A DNA stretch of 64,000 nt from Pseudomonas taiwanensis DSM 21245 (GTDB lineage: Bacteria > Pseudomonadota > Gammaproteobacteria > Pseudomonadales > Pseudomonadaceae): assembly GCF_000425785.1 (NCBI RefSeq), contig NZ_AUEC01000010.1, positions 218,354-282,353 on the forward strand, written 5' to 3'. Each line of letters begins with the position of its first letter. Positions within the stretch are counted from its first letter, which is position 1. The translations under genes were made by a program, and so were the position numbers. Of this stretch, positions 19,540 through 28,742 are shown in pieces. A model generated the notes under the pieces. The model did not search any database. It was not told the DNA's origin and saw only the letters and a list, made by a program, of their open reading frames with translations.

Positions 19540-20181
19540 ATGCAGCCGTATCAGCGCGACTTCATTCGTTTTGCCATCGATCGCGGGGTTCTGCGTTTCG
19601 GTGAATTCACCCTGAAATCGGGGCGTACCAGCCCGTACTTCTTCAATGCAGGCCTGTTCAACACAGGCTCCGCCCTGGCGCAGCTGGGTCGTTGCTACGC
19701 GGCGGCCATCGTCGACAGCAAGATCCCGTTCGACGTACTGTTTGGCCCAGCCTACAAGGGTATTCCCCTCGCAGCGGCCACTGCCGTGGCCCTGGCCGAG
19801 CAGCATCAGCTCGATGTGCCATGGTGCTTCAACCGCAAGGAAGCCAAGGACCACGGCGAAGGCGGCAGCCTGGTTGGCGCGCCGCTGGCCGGCGACGTGC
19901 TGATCATCGACGATGTGATCACTGCCGGTACCGCCATTCGTGAAGTCATGCAGATCATCAATGCCCAGCAGGCCAAGGCCGCGGGCGTGCTGATCGCGCT
20001 GAACCGTGAAGAACGTGGCAATGGCGAGCTGTCGGCGATTCAGGAAGTGGAACGCGACTTCGGTATTCCGGTGGTCAGCATCGTTTCGCTGACCCAGGTG
20101 CTGGAGTTCCTGGCCGATGACCCGCAGCTCAAGCAGCATCTGCCGGCTGTCGAGGCGTATCGGGCGCAGTACGGGATCTGA
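19540..20181 (+). CDS. pyrE: Orotate phosphoribosyltransferase
   Basis: This 213-residue enzyme makes orotidine monophosphate in UMP biosynthesis. The PRPP-binding motif [16 protein letters not shown] is at ~118-133, and [11 protein letters not shown] and [13 protein letters not shown] occur as in other PyrE proteins. The ATG at 19540 gives the usual length. It is divergent from crc and convergent with argB through a strong terminator. Confidence 0.97.
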
Positions 20182-20197
20182 TCCTGGCCCGGTAATG

Positions 20198-20233
20198 AAA
20201 AAGGCGACCTTCGTGAGACGGTCGCCTTTTTTG
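20198..20233. terminator. Bidirectional terminator between pyrE and argB
   Basis: AAAAGGCGACC and GGTCGCCTTTT form a stem of about 11 bp around a ten-base loop, with A-rich bases before and T-rich bases after it. It serves convergent pyrE and argB. Confidence 0.88.
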
Positions 20234-20260
20234 TGTCGCCTGTTCCGGCCCTTTCGCCGG

Positions 20261-21199
<939 letters not shown>

Positions 21200-22597
21200 T
21201 CAGAACGGCAGTTGCAGCTCAGGGGCAACCCGCAGCAACTGAGTGCGGAAAACATCCTTGATACGTTGCAACTCGGCGTCGCTTTCGGCCTCGAAGCGCA
21301 GCACCAGCACCGGCGTGGTGTTGGAGGCGCGAACCAGGCCCCAGCCGCGGGCATAGTCCACCCGGACACCGTCGATGGTGGTCAGGCTGGCTTCGCCCCA
21401 GTCGGCGTCGCGTTGCAGTGCATCAATGATGCTGAATTTACCCTCGTCGGTCACATCAATATTGATTTCCGGCGTGGAAATATCGTTCGGGAACGCTGCG
21501 AACAGGCTTTCGGCATCCTGGTCGGCCTTGCTGAGGATCTCCAGCAGGCGCGCGGCGCTGTAGATGCCGTCGTCGAAACCATACCAGCGTTCCTTGATGA
21601 AGATATGGCCGCTCATCTCGCCCGCGAGCAAGGAGCCGGTCTGCTTCATCTTCTTCTTGATCAACGAGTGACCGGTCTTCCACATTAGCGCGCGGCCACC
21701 GTGCTGTTCGATCAGCGGGGTCAGGCGGCGGGTGCATTTGACGTCGAAGATGATTTCGGCGCCAGGGTTGCGGGCCAGTACGTCCTGGGCGAACAGCATC
21801 AGCAGGCGGTCTGGGTAGACGATGCTGCCGGTGTTGGTCACTACGCCGACGCGGTCGCCGTCACCGTCGAAGGCCAGGCCGATGTCGGCACCGGTTTCCT
21901 TCACCTTGGCGATCAGGTCCTTGAGGTTCTCGGGTTTGCCTGGGTCCGGGTGGTGGTTGGGGAAGTTGCCATCCACCTCGCAGAACAGCGGGATGACTTC
22001 GCAGCCCAGCGCTTCGATCAGTCGCGGTGCGATGACGCCTGCGGCGCCGTTGCCGCAGTCCACCACCACCTTGAGTTTCTTGGCCAGCTTCACGTCACTG
22101 ACGATCTGCTGGAAGTAGCGGTCCAGAATCTCGACCTTTTCCACACTGCCCTGGGCGCGCGGCACGTCGTTGGTCTGCAGGCGGGTCAACAGGGCCTGGA
22201 TTTGCTCGTTGGCCAGGGTGTCGCCGGCGATGACGATCTTGAAACCGTTGTAGTCCGATGGGTTATGGCTACCCGTCAGCATCACGCCTGATTTGCCGGC
22301 CAGTACATTGGCGGCGTAGTACAGCGCGGGGGTCGGCACCAGACCGACATCGCTGACATGGCAACCAGCATCGGCCAGCCCCTTGATCAGTTGTTCGACC
22401 AGCATCGGGCCGGACAAACGGCCGTCGCGGCCGACCGAAACCTTTGGCTCGCCCTGGGCAATGCTTTGGGCACCGATGGCGCGGCCAATCCAATAAGCCG
22501 TTTCAGCATGCAGGGTTTTGCCGACCACGCCGCGAATGTCATAGGCGCGGAAGATGCTCTCGGGCAGTGCGGGTACCAGGTGGGCCATGTCATTCAT
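21200..22597 (-). CDS. algC: Phosphomannomutase/phosphoglucomutase AlgC
   Basis: This 465-residue alpha-D-phosphohexomutase interconverts mannose and glucose 1- and 6-phosphates for alginate, LPS and rhamnolipid precursors. The phosphoserine loop is MLTGSHNPSDYNGF (~residue 105), the metal loop is DGDGDR (~245) and the sugar-binding loop is GEMSGH (~328). The ATG at 22597 is chosen because GGAG lies 11 bases upstream; an ATG five codons earlier lacks a site. Fourth-to-last gene group member with dut upstream and argB downstream. Confidence 0.95.
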   Translation of the reverse strand: MNDMAHLVPALPESIFRAYDIRGVVGKTLHAETAYWIGRAIGAQSIAQGEPKVSVGRDGRLSGPMLVEQLIKGLADAGCHVSDVGLVPTPALYYAANVLAGKSGVMLTGSHNPSDYNGFKIVIAGDTLANEQIQALLTRLQTNDVPRAQGSVEKVEILDRYFQQIVSDVKLAKKLKVVVDCGNGAAGVIAPRLIEALGCEVIPLFCEVDGNFPNHHPDPGKPENLKDLIAKVKETGADIGLAFDGDGDRVGVVTNTGSIVYPDRLLMLFAQDVLARNPGAEIIFDVKCTRRLTPLIEQHGGRALMWKTGHSLIKKKMKQTGSLLAGEMSGHIFIKERWYGFDDGIYSAARLLEILSKADQDAESLFAAFPNDISTPEINIDVTDEGKFSIIDALQRDADWGEASLTTIDGVRVDYARGWGLVRASNTTPVLVLRFEAESDAELQRIKDVFRTQLLRVAPELQLPF

Positions 22598-22708
22598 CTT
22601 GGGAAGCTCCATTAGTCAAAGGCTTTCTGGGCAGGCACAAACTGAACGCTTGGACGGTGGAATTGCCAGAGAGTTCGCCATCCTTGGCCTGAACGGTTGT
22701 CGGTCGGC

Positions 22709-23164
22709 TCAGTGGCTGCCGGAGTGACCGAAGCCGCCCGCGCCACGCTGGGTCTCATCGAAGGCCTCGACGATGTCGAAGTGAGCCTGCACCACCGGCA
22801 CCAGCACCAACTGCGCGATGCGCTCGCCGACGGCGATGGTGAAGGGGGTATTGCCACGGTTCCAGCACGACACCATCAGCTCACCCTGGTAGTCCGAGTC
22901 GATCAGCCCAACCAGGTTGCCGAGCACGATGCCGTGTTTATGACCCAGGCCCGAGCGCGGCAGGATCATGGCGGCCAGGCCTGGGTCGCCGATGTAGATC
23001 GACAGGCCAGTGGGAATCAGCAGGGTCTGGCCGGGTTCGAGGACAGTGTCCTCCTTGAGCAGTGCGCGCAGGTCCAGGCCGGCGGAGCCGGGGGTGGCGT
23101 ACTGCGGCAGGGGGAATTCAGTGCCCAGGCGTGGGTCGAGAATCTTGGCTTGAAGAGCGTGCAT
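22709..23164 (-). CDS. dut: Deoxyuridine 5'-triphosphate nucleotidohydrolase
   Basis: This 151-residue dUTPase keeps uracil out of DNA and supplies dUMP for thymidylate. The five trimeric dUTPase motifs are visible, including GSAGLDLRA (~28), [11 protein letters not shown] (~75) and YQGELMV; the C-terminal Gly-rich tail is GAGGFGHSG. It starts 5 bp after coaBC, a conserved pairing. Confidence 0.97.
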   Translation of the reverse strand: MHALQAKILDPRLGTEFPLPQYATPGSAGLDLRALLKEDTVLEPGQTLLIPTGLSIYIGDPGLAAMILPRSGLGHKHGIVLGNLVGLIDSDYQGELMVSCWNRGNTPFTIAVGERIAQLVLVPVVQAHFDIVEAFDETQRGAGGFGHSGSH

Positions 23165-23169
23165 GTAAC

Positions 23170-24381
23170 TTATTGAACCTGGTTGAGCCGTTCGGCGATG
23201 AAGGCGACCAACTGGCGGGCAATCTTGCCCTTGCTGGTCTGCGCGAAGAGGGTCTGGTGCTGCTGGCGGTCGATCACGGTCAAGGCATTCTCTTCGCTGT
23301 TGAAGCCAATGCTGGGGTTGGCCACATCATTGGCGACGATCAGGTCGAGGTTCTTGTCCTTGAGCTTGCGCGTGGCGTAATCGAGCAAGTGCTCGGTCTC
23401 GGCGGCGAAGCCGACGCTGAACGGGCGGTCGTCACGGCCAGCAATGGTGGCGAGGATATCCGGATTGCGCACCATCTGCAGCAGCATGCCGTCGCCAGTC
23501 GTAGGATCTTTCTTAAGTTTCTGTGTGGCGACGACTTCCGGGCGGTAGTCCGCAACCGCTGCCGAAGCGATGAACAGGTCGCACGGCATGGCCGCTTCGC
23601 AGGCCGCAAGCATGTCCCGTGCGCTCACCACGTCGATACGGGTCACCCGGTCGGGTGTTGGCAGGTGGACAGGGCCGGTGACGAGGGTCACCCGAGCCCC
23701 AGCTTCTGCAGCCGCCTCGGCCAGGGCAAAGCCCATCTTCCCGGAGCTATGATTGGTGATGTAGCGCACCGGGTCGATGTTTTCCTGGGTCGGGCCGGCG
23801 GTAATCAGTACGTGCTTGCCGGTCAGGGCCTCGCGCTTGAAGCTCTCGGCGGCGCACCAGGCCAGGTCGGTGGGTTCGAGCATGCGGCCGAGGCCGACAT
23901 CGCCACAGGCCTGGCTGCCGGAGGCCGGGCCGAACACCTGGATGCCGCGGCTCTTGAGCAGGTCGAGGTTGGCCTGGGTGGCAGGGTCGCGCCACATGGC
24001 CTGGTTCATTGCGGGGGCTACGGCCACGGTGGCGTCGGTCGCCAGCACCAGGGTAGTCAGCAGGTCATCGGCCATGCCCTGGGCCATGCGCGCCATGAGG
24101 TCGGCGGTGGCGGGGGCGATGAGCACGAGGTCGGCCCACTTGGCCAGTTCGATATGGCCCATGGCCGCTTCAGCGGCAGGGTCGAGCAAATCCATGTGCA
24201 CGGGGTGCCCGGAGAGCGCTTGCAAGGTCAGCGGGGTGATGAACTCGGCACCACCACGGGTCATGACGACGCGCACCTGCGCGCCGTGCTCCAGGAGTCG
24301 GCGAATCAGTTCGGCACTCTTGTAGGCGGCGATGCCGCCTCCCACGCCGAGAACGATGCGCTTGCGATACAGCCGCTGCAT
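23170..24381 (-). CDS. coaBC: Bifunctional phosphopantothenoylcysteine decarboxylase/synthetase
   Basis: This 403-residue fusion carries out two steps of coenzyme A synthesis. The N-terminal flavoprotein decarboxylase (CoaC) has [16 protein letters not shown] and PAMNQAMW. The C-terminal CTP-dependent ligase (CoaB) has [14 protein letters not shown] and [12 protein letters not shown]. The ATG at 24381 gives the standard length. First gene of coaBC-dut-algC-argB and divergent from radC. Confidence 0.96.
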   Translation of the reverse strand: MQRLYRKRIVLGVGGGIAAYKSAELIRRLLEHGAQVRVVMTRGGAEFITPLTLQALSGHPVHMDLLDPAAEAAMGHIELAKWADLVLIAPATADLMARMAQGMADDLLTTLVLATDATVAVAPAMNQAMWRDPATQANLDLLKSRGIQVFGPASGSQACGDVGLGRMLEPTDLAWCAAESFKREALTGKHVLITAGPTQENIDPVRYITNHSSGKMGFALAEAAAEAGARVTLVTGPVHLPTPDRVTRIDVVSARDMLAACEAAMPCDLFIASAAVADYRPEVVATQKLKKDPTTGDGMLLQMVRNPDILATIAGRDDRPFSVGFAAETEHLLDYATRKLKDKNLDLIVANDVANPSIGFNSEENALTVIDRQQHQTLFAQTSKGKIARQLVAFIAERLNQVQ

Positions 24382-24507
24382 AGGCTTGCCTTTTTCCAGT
24401 GAAAGCGGGCGGCGACGAAGACTGCCTGCGGCAGAACGTCGCATGTACGAGGCGAAATAGATTAACACAGGGCCGAAACGCGCCGCAGTAGGTTGCCAGG
24501 AGGGGGC

Positions 24508-25188
24508 ATGAACATGAGGGAGTGGCCGACTGAAGAGCGGCCGAGGGAGAAGTTGCTGCAACGGGGAGTGGGTAGCTTATCGGATGCTGAGCTATTGGCG
24601 GTGTTCCTTGGCTCTGGTGTTCGCGGTCGGAATGTTGTGGAGCTGGCGCGAGGGCTGTTGGTGAAATTCGGAAGTCTGCGCCAGTTGCTTGAGGCCGATA
24701 GAGAGGCATTCATGGCTGAACTTGGGCTTGGGCCAGTGAAGTACAGTCAGTTGCAGGCGCTTCTGGAAATCGGGCGAAGGCATCTGGCTACGGCTATCGA
24801 GCGCGAGTCGGCCATGGAGAGCCCATCGGCGGTTCGGCGTTATCTGAAGGCCATGTTGCGCCATGAGGCCAGTGAAGTGTTCGGTTGCCTGTTCTTGGAT
24901 ACCAAGCATCGGCCACTGGCCTTCGAGATCTTGTTCAGGGGCACGATAGACCGGGCCAGCGTCTACCCGCGTGAAGTGGTCCGGCGGGCGTTGCTGCATA
25001 ACGCCGCGGCCTTGATTCTGTGCCACAACCATCCTTCGGGTAACTGCGAACCGAGCCAGGACGATGTGCACCTGACGCTATCGCTGAAGCGGGGGTTGGC
25101 GTTGATCGATGTGCGGGTGCTGGACCACATCATCATCGGCGACGGGGAGCCGCTGTCGATGGTCGAGCATGGGTGGATCGTGGCTTAG
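24508..25188 (+). CDS. radC: RadC-family JAB/MPN domain protein
   Basis: This 226-residue protein has an N-terminal helix-hairpin-helix-like part (~1-75) and a JAB1/MPN domain. The metal motif [15 protein letters not shown] is complete. Despite the name, family members have no proven repair role. The ATG at 24508 has AGGAGG immediately upstream; a second Met at 24514 is possible. Divergent from coaBC, the conserved pseudomonad order. Confidence 0.92.
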   Translation: MNMREWPTEERPREKLLQRGVGSLSDAELLAVFLGSGVRGRNVVELARGLLVKFGSLRQLLEADREAFMAELGLGPVKYSQLQALLEIGRRHLATAIERESAMESPSAVRRYLKAMLRHEASEVFGCLFLDTKHRPLAFEILFRGTIDRASVYPREVVRRALLHNAAALILCHNHPSGNCEPSQDDVHLTLSLKRGLALIDVRVLDHIIIGDGEPLSMVEHGWIVA

Positions 25189-25210
25189 GGGGGAAGTGCT
25201 TGTCTTGCTG

Positions 25211-25465
25211 GAGGGGGAGCCTGTGAGATCGAGCGCCGCCCGTGCGGCGCATCGCGAGCAAGGCTCGCTCCTACGATTGTTTTTGGCCAGTAACGCCAAG
25301 GGCAAATGCACGACCGCCTTGTTTGTACGACGTGGATTGGGCCAAGTCACCCAAGCGGTCGCGCGCAAATCCTACAGAAATAATTGGCCCGAAACAGGCG
25401 TAGGAGCGAGCCTTGCTCGCGATGCGCCGCACGGGCGGCGCTCGATCTCACAGGCTCTCCCCCTC
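25211..25465. repeat. Long REP-type inverted repeat (REPIN-like)
   Basis: The arms 25211-25275 and 25399-25465 are inverted copies about 65 bases long, matching throughout except for a two-base insertion near the outer end. Each carries GCGCCGCCCGTGCGGCGC plus TCGCGAGCAAGGCTCGCTCC, so each arm also folds on itself. The 123-base spacer includes a smaller inverted pair (CGACCGCCTTG/CAAGCGGTCG). This is the layout of paired REP elements mobilised by RAYT transposases. No RAYT gene is present in the window. Confidence 0.85.
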
Positions 25466-25480
25466 AAGTCAGCCGCGGAA

Positions 25481-27070
25481 TCAGCGGTTCACCGAAACCT
25501 TGCTGAAATCAAGTCGCCCGAACGGGCTGACCTGATACCCCTCGACGCCCTGGCGCAGGAGTGTCGTCGCCGTCGGGTGCGCCAGCGGTACCCACAGCGC
25601 CTGCTGCTGAATCAGCGTCTGCGCCTGCTGGTAAAGCCGGCTGCGCACGCTCTGGTCGTTGGTGGTGCGTCCAGCGCTGATCAACTGGTCCAGCCGGCTG
25701 TCGCAGAACCGTGCGAAGTTGGTCCCCGACTTCACCGCAGCACAGGCAAACTGAGGGCTCAGGAAGTTGTCCGGGTCGCCGTTATCACCGGCCCAGCCCA
25801 TGAACAGCAGGTCATGTTCGCCCGCTTTGGCGCGGCGAATCAGCTCGCCCCATTCGATGACCTTGATCTCGGCCTTGATGCCCACCTTGGCGAGGTCTGC
25901 CTGGAGCATCTGCGCGCCCAGGCTGGGGTTGGGGTTGAGCAGGCTGCCCGACGGACGGGTCCAGATCGTCGTGGTGAAGCCATCCGGCAAGCCAGCCTTG
26001 GCAAGCAGGGCCTTGGCCTTGGTGGGGTCCAGTGCATAGCCCGGCAGATCCTTGGCATAGCTCCAGGTGTTCGGCGGGTAGGGGCCGTTGGCGGCGGTGG
26101 CGGTGTCTTCGAACACGGCTTTGAGGTAGGCCTGTTTATCGAACGCCAGGTTGATCGCCTGGCGTACCTCAGGCTTGTCCAGCGGTGGGTGCTCGCTGTT
26201 GATAGCCACGAATGCGGTCATGAAGGCCGGAGTGGTCGCCACCTTGAGGTTGCCGTCCTTGCCTGCTTCTGCGATGTCCAGCGGCTTGGGCGACAGGGCT
26301 ACCTGGCATTCTCCGCGCTTGAGTTTCTGCAGGCGGACGTTGGCGTCAGGCGTGATGGCGAAGATGAGTGGGTCGACCGTGGGCTTGCCGTCGAAATAGT
26401 CGGGGTTCGCGCGGTAGCGAACCACGGAGTCTTTCTGGAAGCGCTGGAAGACGAACGGACCGGTGCCGATCGGCTGGCTGTTGAGTTTCTCGGGAGTTCC
26501 TGCCTTGAGCAGCTTGTCGGCGTACTCGGCGGAGTAGATCGAGGCGAAGCCCATGCTCAGGGTGGCCAGGAAGGTGGCATCCGGATGAGTGAGGGTGAAG
26601 CGCACGGTGCGTGGCTCGGGCGCCTCGATCGACTTGATCAGGTTGCCCAGTTGCAGCGACTGAGCGTGTGGATAACCACCCGGAGCGGTCTTGTGCCAAG
26701 CATGGGCGGGGTAGAGCATTCGCTGGAAGCTGAACAGCACATCGTCTGCATCCAGATCACGGCTGGGCTTGAAATAGGGCGTGGTGTGGAATTTCACACC
26801 GTTGCGCAGCGTGAAGTCATAGACCAGGCCATCGGCCGACACCGTCCAGCTTTGCGCAAGTCCCGGCACCACCTTGCCCTGGGTCGCATCGAATTCCACC
26901 AAGCGGTTCATCAGCATGTCAGCCGAGGCATTGGTGGTGGTCAGCGAGTTGTACTGGACCACGTCGAAGCCCTCGGGGCTGGCTTCGCTACATACGCTCA
27001 GCGGGGCCGCCTGGGCGAGTCCGGTTGCAAGCAGGGAGGTGAACATTAAGGAAAGGGCGGCGGCACGCAT
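25481..27070 (-). CDS. ABC-transporter dipeptide/oligopeptide-binding protein
   Basis: This 529-residue family 5 solute-binding protein has a signal peptide (residues 1-~22, ending GLAQAAP) and the DppA-like N-terminus VCSEASPEGFDV. Typical motifs follow: GLAQSWTVSADGLVYDFTLR (~70-89), IGTGPF, and late FMGWAGDNGDPDNF. It should deliver peptides to a Dpp/Opp-type importer, but no permease or ATPase gene lies beside it, so it is an orphan binding protein. The ATG at 27070 has AAGGAG seven bases ahead. Confidence 0.9.
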   Translation of the reverse strand: MRAAALSLMFTSLLATGLAQAAPLSVCSEASPEGFDVVQYNSLTTTNASADMLMNRLVEFDATQGKVVPGLAQSWTVSADGLVYDFTLRNGVKFHTTPYFKPSRDLDADDVLFSFQRMLYPAHAWHKTAPGGYPHAQSLQLGNLIKSIEAPEPRTVRFTLTHPDATFLATLSMGFASIYSAEYADKLLKAGTPEKLNSQPIGTGPFVFQRFQKDSVVRYRANPDYFDGKPTVDPLIFAITPDANVRLQKLKRGECQVALSPKPLDIAEAGKDGNLKVATTPAFMTAFVAINSEHPPLDKPEVRQAINLAFDKQAYLKAVFEDTATAANGPYPPNTWSYAKDLPGYALDPTKAKALLAKAGLPDGFTTTIWTRPSGSLLNPNPSLGAQMLQADLAKVGIKAEIKVIEWGELIRRAKAGEHDLLFMGWAGDNGDPDNFLSPQFACAAVKSGTNFARFCDSRLDQLISAGRTTNDQSVRSRLYQQAQTLIQQQALWVPLAHPTATTLLRQGVEGYQVSPFGRLDFSKVSVNR

Positions 27071-27431
27071 CAAAGCTCCTTGGCGAGTCAGTGGCCCATC
27101 TGCCAGTGCAGTCTGGAAATGTCCTACCCTAGTGCGCGCGTCGGGAAATGGCCACCCCCTTTTTATGCCAGTCTGCGACGAGCGGTCGACAGGCCGGCGC
27201 GCGAGTCGCTATGCTGCCCGCGCGCCATCGGCAGCAATCAGATGCTCATCTTCTGTTGTTGCGGCGTAGTCTTTCTGGTATAAAGCAGCGCTCTTTTCTA
27301 GGGGCTCGGCCTGTCGCATCAGCGGATCCGGTCGATAAGACCTCCAGAATCACGGCGCCTGGCGCCAAAGACTGAGAGATTAAGCGGCCAACCCATGCCG
27401 GGTTGGGCATGAGGTTTTAGAGGGCTGAGTC
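27071..27431 (+). promoter_or_regulatory. Promoter and leader of rpmB-rpmG
   Basis: No gene was found in these 361 bases. TTGTTG (27256-27261) and TATAAA (27279-27284) are separated by 17 bases and make a good sigma-70 promoter. The leader is about 140 bases long. It has a GGCGCC-type palindrome near 27360 and a CATGCC/GGCATG hairpin (27394-27411) followed by TTTT shortly before the gene, which might act in ribosomal-protein feedback. The part before 27250 shows only the upstream region of the divergent binding-protein gene. Confidence 0.7.
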
Positions 27432-27668
27432 ATGTCGAGAGTCTGTCAAGTTACTGGTAAGGGTCCAGTAACCGGGAACAACATTTCCCACGCAAACAAC
27501 AAAACCCGTCGTCGTTTCCTGCCGAACCTGCAGCACCACCGTTTCTGGGTTGAGTCCGAGAAGCGTTTCGTGCGTCTGCGCGTTTCTGCCAAAGGCATGC
27601 GCGTCATTGACAAGCGTGGTATCGACGTAGTGCTGGCCGAGCTGCGTGCTCGCGGCGAAAAGTTCTAA
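27432..27668 (+). CDS. rpmB: 50S ribosomal protein L28
   Basis: This 78-residue protein begins [17 protein letters not shown] and has the typical [14 protein letters not shown] core. Only one cysteine is present, so it is the zinc-free form. It is followed 10 bp later by rpmG; the two form the standard rpmBG operon. Confidence 0.98.
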   Translation: MSRVCQVTGKGPVTGNNISHANNKTRRRFLPNLQHHRFWVESEKRFVRLRVSAKGMRVIDKRGIDVVLAELRARGEKF

Positions 27669-27678
27669 GGAGAACGTC

Positions 27679-27834
27679 ATGCGTGAATTGATCCGTCTGG
27701 TTTCGAGTGCTGGCACTGGCCACTTCTACACCACCGACAAGAACAAGCGCACCACTCCGGACAAAATCGAGATCAAGAAGTACGATCCCGTTGTTCGCAA
27801 GCACGTGGTGTACAAGGAAGCCAAGATCAAGTAA
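27679..27834 (+). CDS. rpmG: 50S ribosomal protein L33
   Basis: This 51-residue L33 begins [18 protein letters not shown] and lacks CxxC pairs, so it is the zinc-independent type. AAGGAG sits just ahead of its ATG at 27679. The terminator at 27851 ends the operon. Confidence 0.98.
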   Translation: MRELIRLVSSAGTGHFYTTDKNKRTTPDKIEIKKYDPVVRKHVVYKEAKIK

Positions 27835-27850
27835 TTGATCGGCGACCAAG

Positions 27851-27884
27851 AAAAACCCGCATCCGAAAGGACGCGGGTTTTTTT
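27851..27884 (+). terminator. Rho-independent terminator of rpmB-rpmG
   Basis: AAAAACCCGC and GCGGGTTTTT form a stem with a short loop, ending in a seven-base T-run. It lies 16 bases after rpmG. Confidence 0.92.
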
Positions 27885-27899
27885 ATGCCCGGATGCCGG

Positions 27900-28103
27900 T
27901 CATTGGAAGCGGAAGCCCTGAATCACGGCGTGTGCATCGGTCTTGATGTGAACACGGTTGATGTCGTACTCGCGAGTGGTGATTTCATTGGGGCCGACGA
28001 CCCGAGGGCGGCCGGTGATCGCTGTGATGGCGTCCTTGATCGATGGCTCGTACGGGGTGCCGATCAGGTGAGCCAGGGCTTGCAGGACTTCTTCGTTGTT
28101 CAT
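27900..28103 (-). CDS. Small protein resembling inhibitor I78 family
   Basis: This 67-residue protein has a C-terminal half (GRPRVVGPNEITTREYDINRV, discontinuous core at residues 31-51) that resembles the I78 peptidase-inhibitor pattern: an arginine, a P-N/G-x-x-T-x-(D/E)-Y run, and a hydrophobic end. Unlike many relatives it has no signal peptide. AAAGGA precedes the ATG. Family membership is my reading of the pattern and is tentative. It lies downstream of a cupin gene on the same strand. Confidence 0.6.
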   Translation of the reverse strand: MNNEEVLQALAHLIGTPYEPSIKDAITAITGRPRVVGPNEITTREYDINRVHIKTDAHAVIQGFRFQ

Positions 28104-28186
28104 GATGTATTTCCTTTGGTAGGAGGACAGCCCGACATGGGCAGGGGCATCCTCCTCCAGAGGTGCAAGGCGCCTGCGCTACATAG

Positions 28187-28546
28187 TTACTTTTGCTCGA
28201 ACATCACATAGATCTTGCGGCAGGGCTCCAGCACCTCCCAGGTACCTTTGAAGCCGGCCGGGATAACGAACCGATCACCGGTACGCAGGGTCTTGGCGTT
28301 GCCTTCCTGGTCGCGCAGTACCGAAACGCCTTGCACGATTTCACAGTATTCGTGCTCGGTGTAGTTCACGCTCCATTGCCCCACTTCACCTTCCCACACG
28401 CCCGCAGCGAACTGCCCGCAGGGGCTGGAGTAGTGGTTGTAGACGGTCTGGTCCGGCTCGCCTTTGATGATTTTTTCCGCAGCCGGGCGGTAGCGTTCGG
28501 CCTCGGTGAGGGCCTGGGCGAAGTCGATGATGCTGGCGATGCTCAT
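28187..28546 (-). CDS. Cupin-domain protein
   Basis: This 119-residue single-domain cupin of the DUF861/EutQ-like type has a YTEHEYCEIVQG strand and a later TGDRFVIPAGFKGTWEV that form the beta-barrel motifs. Such proteins are often isomerases or small-molecule binders linked to amine catabolism. It is divergent from the aldehyde dehydrogenase gene, whose substrate may be related. The ATG at 28546 is preferred because the preceding in-frame stretch is AT-rich non-coding sequence. Confidence 0.82.
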   Translation of the reverse strand: MSIASIIDFAQALTEAERYRPAAEKIIKGEPDQTVYNHYSSPCGQFAAGVWEGEVGQWSVNYTEHEYCEIVQGVSVLRDQEGNAKTLRTGDRFVIPAGFKGTWEVLEPCRKIYVMFEQK

Positions 28547-28607
28547 GGTGCGGCTCCTGTTGTTGTTTAATAAAATGCACATCAGTAGGCTTTTAGGCCT
28601 TTCGTGT

Positions 28608-28620
28608 CAAATATATTGAT
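28608..28620. promoter_or_regulatory. AT-rich palindrome in cupin/kauB intergenic region
   Basis: TCAAATATATTGA is a perfect 13-bp palindrome midway between the divergent cupin and aldehyde dehydrogenase genes. A cupin-HTH amine regulator (PauR/PuuR type) is encoded in this window at 40188 and is one candidate ligand; this is inference. A weak TTGATA/TAGGGT promoter for kauB overlaps its end. Confidence 0.35.
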
Positions 28621-28742
28621 AGTTTGCATCGGCTGGTTTAGGGTATCGCGTGCCAGTGTGCGCTTGTCGCCCGGCCAGATTTCTGACAACGCCAGTGAGT
28701 CCTCAGTGCGGCGTTGCACCTTAACAAGAGGAGGAGTTTCGT

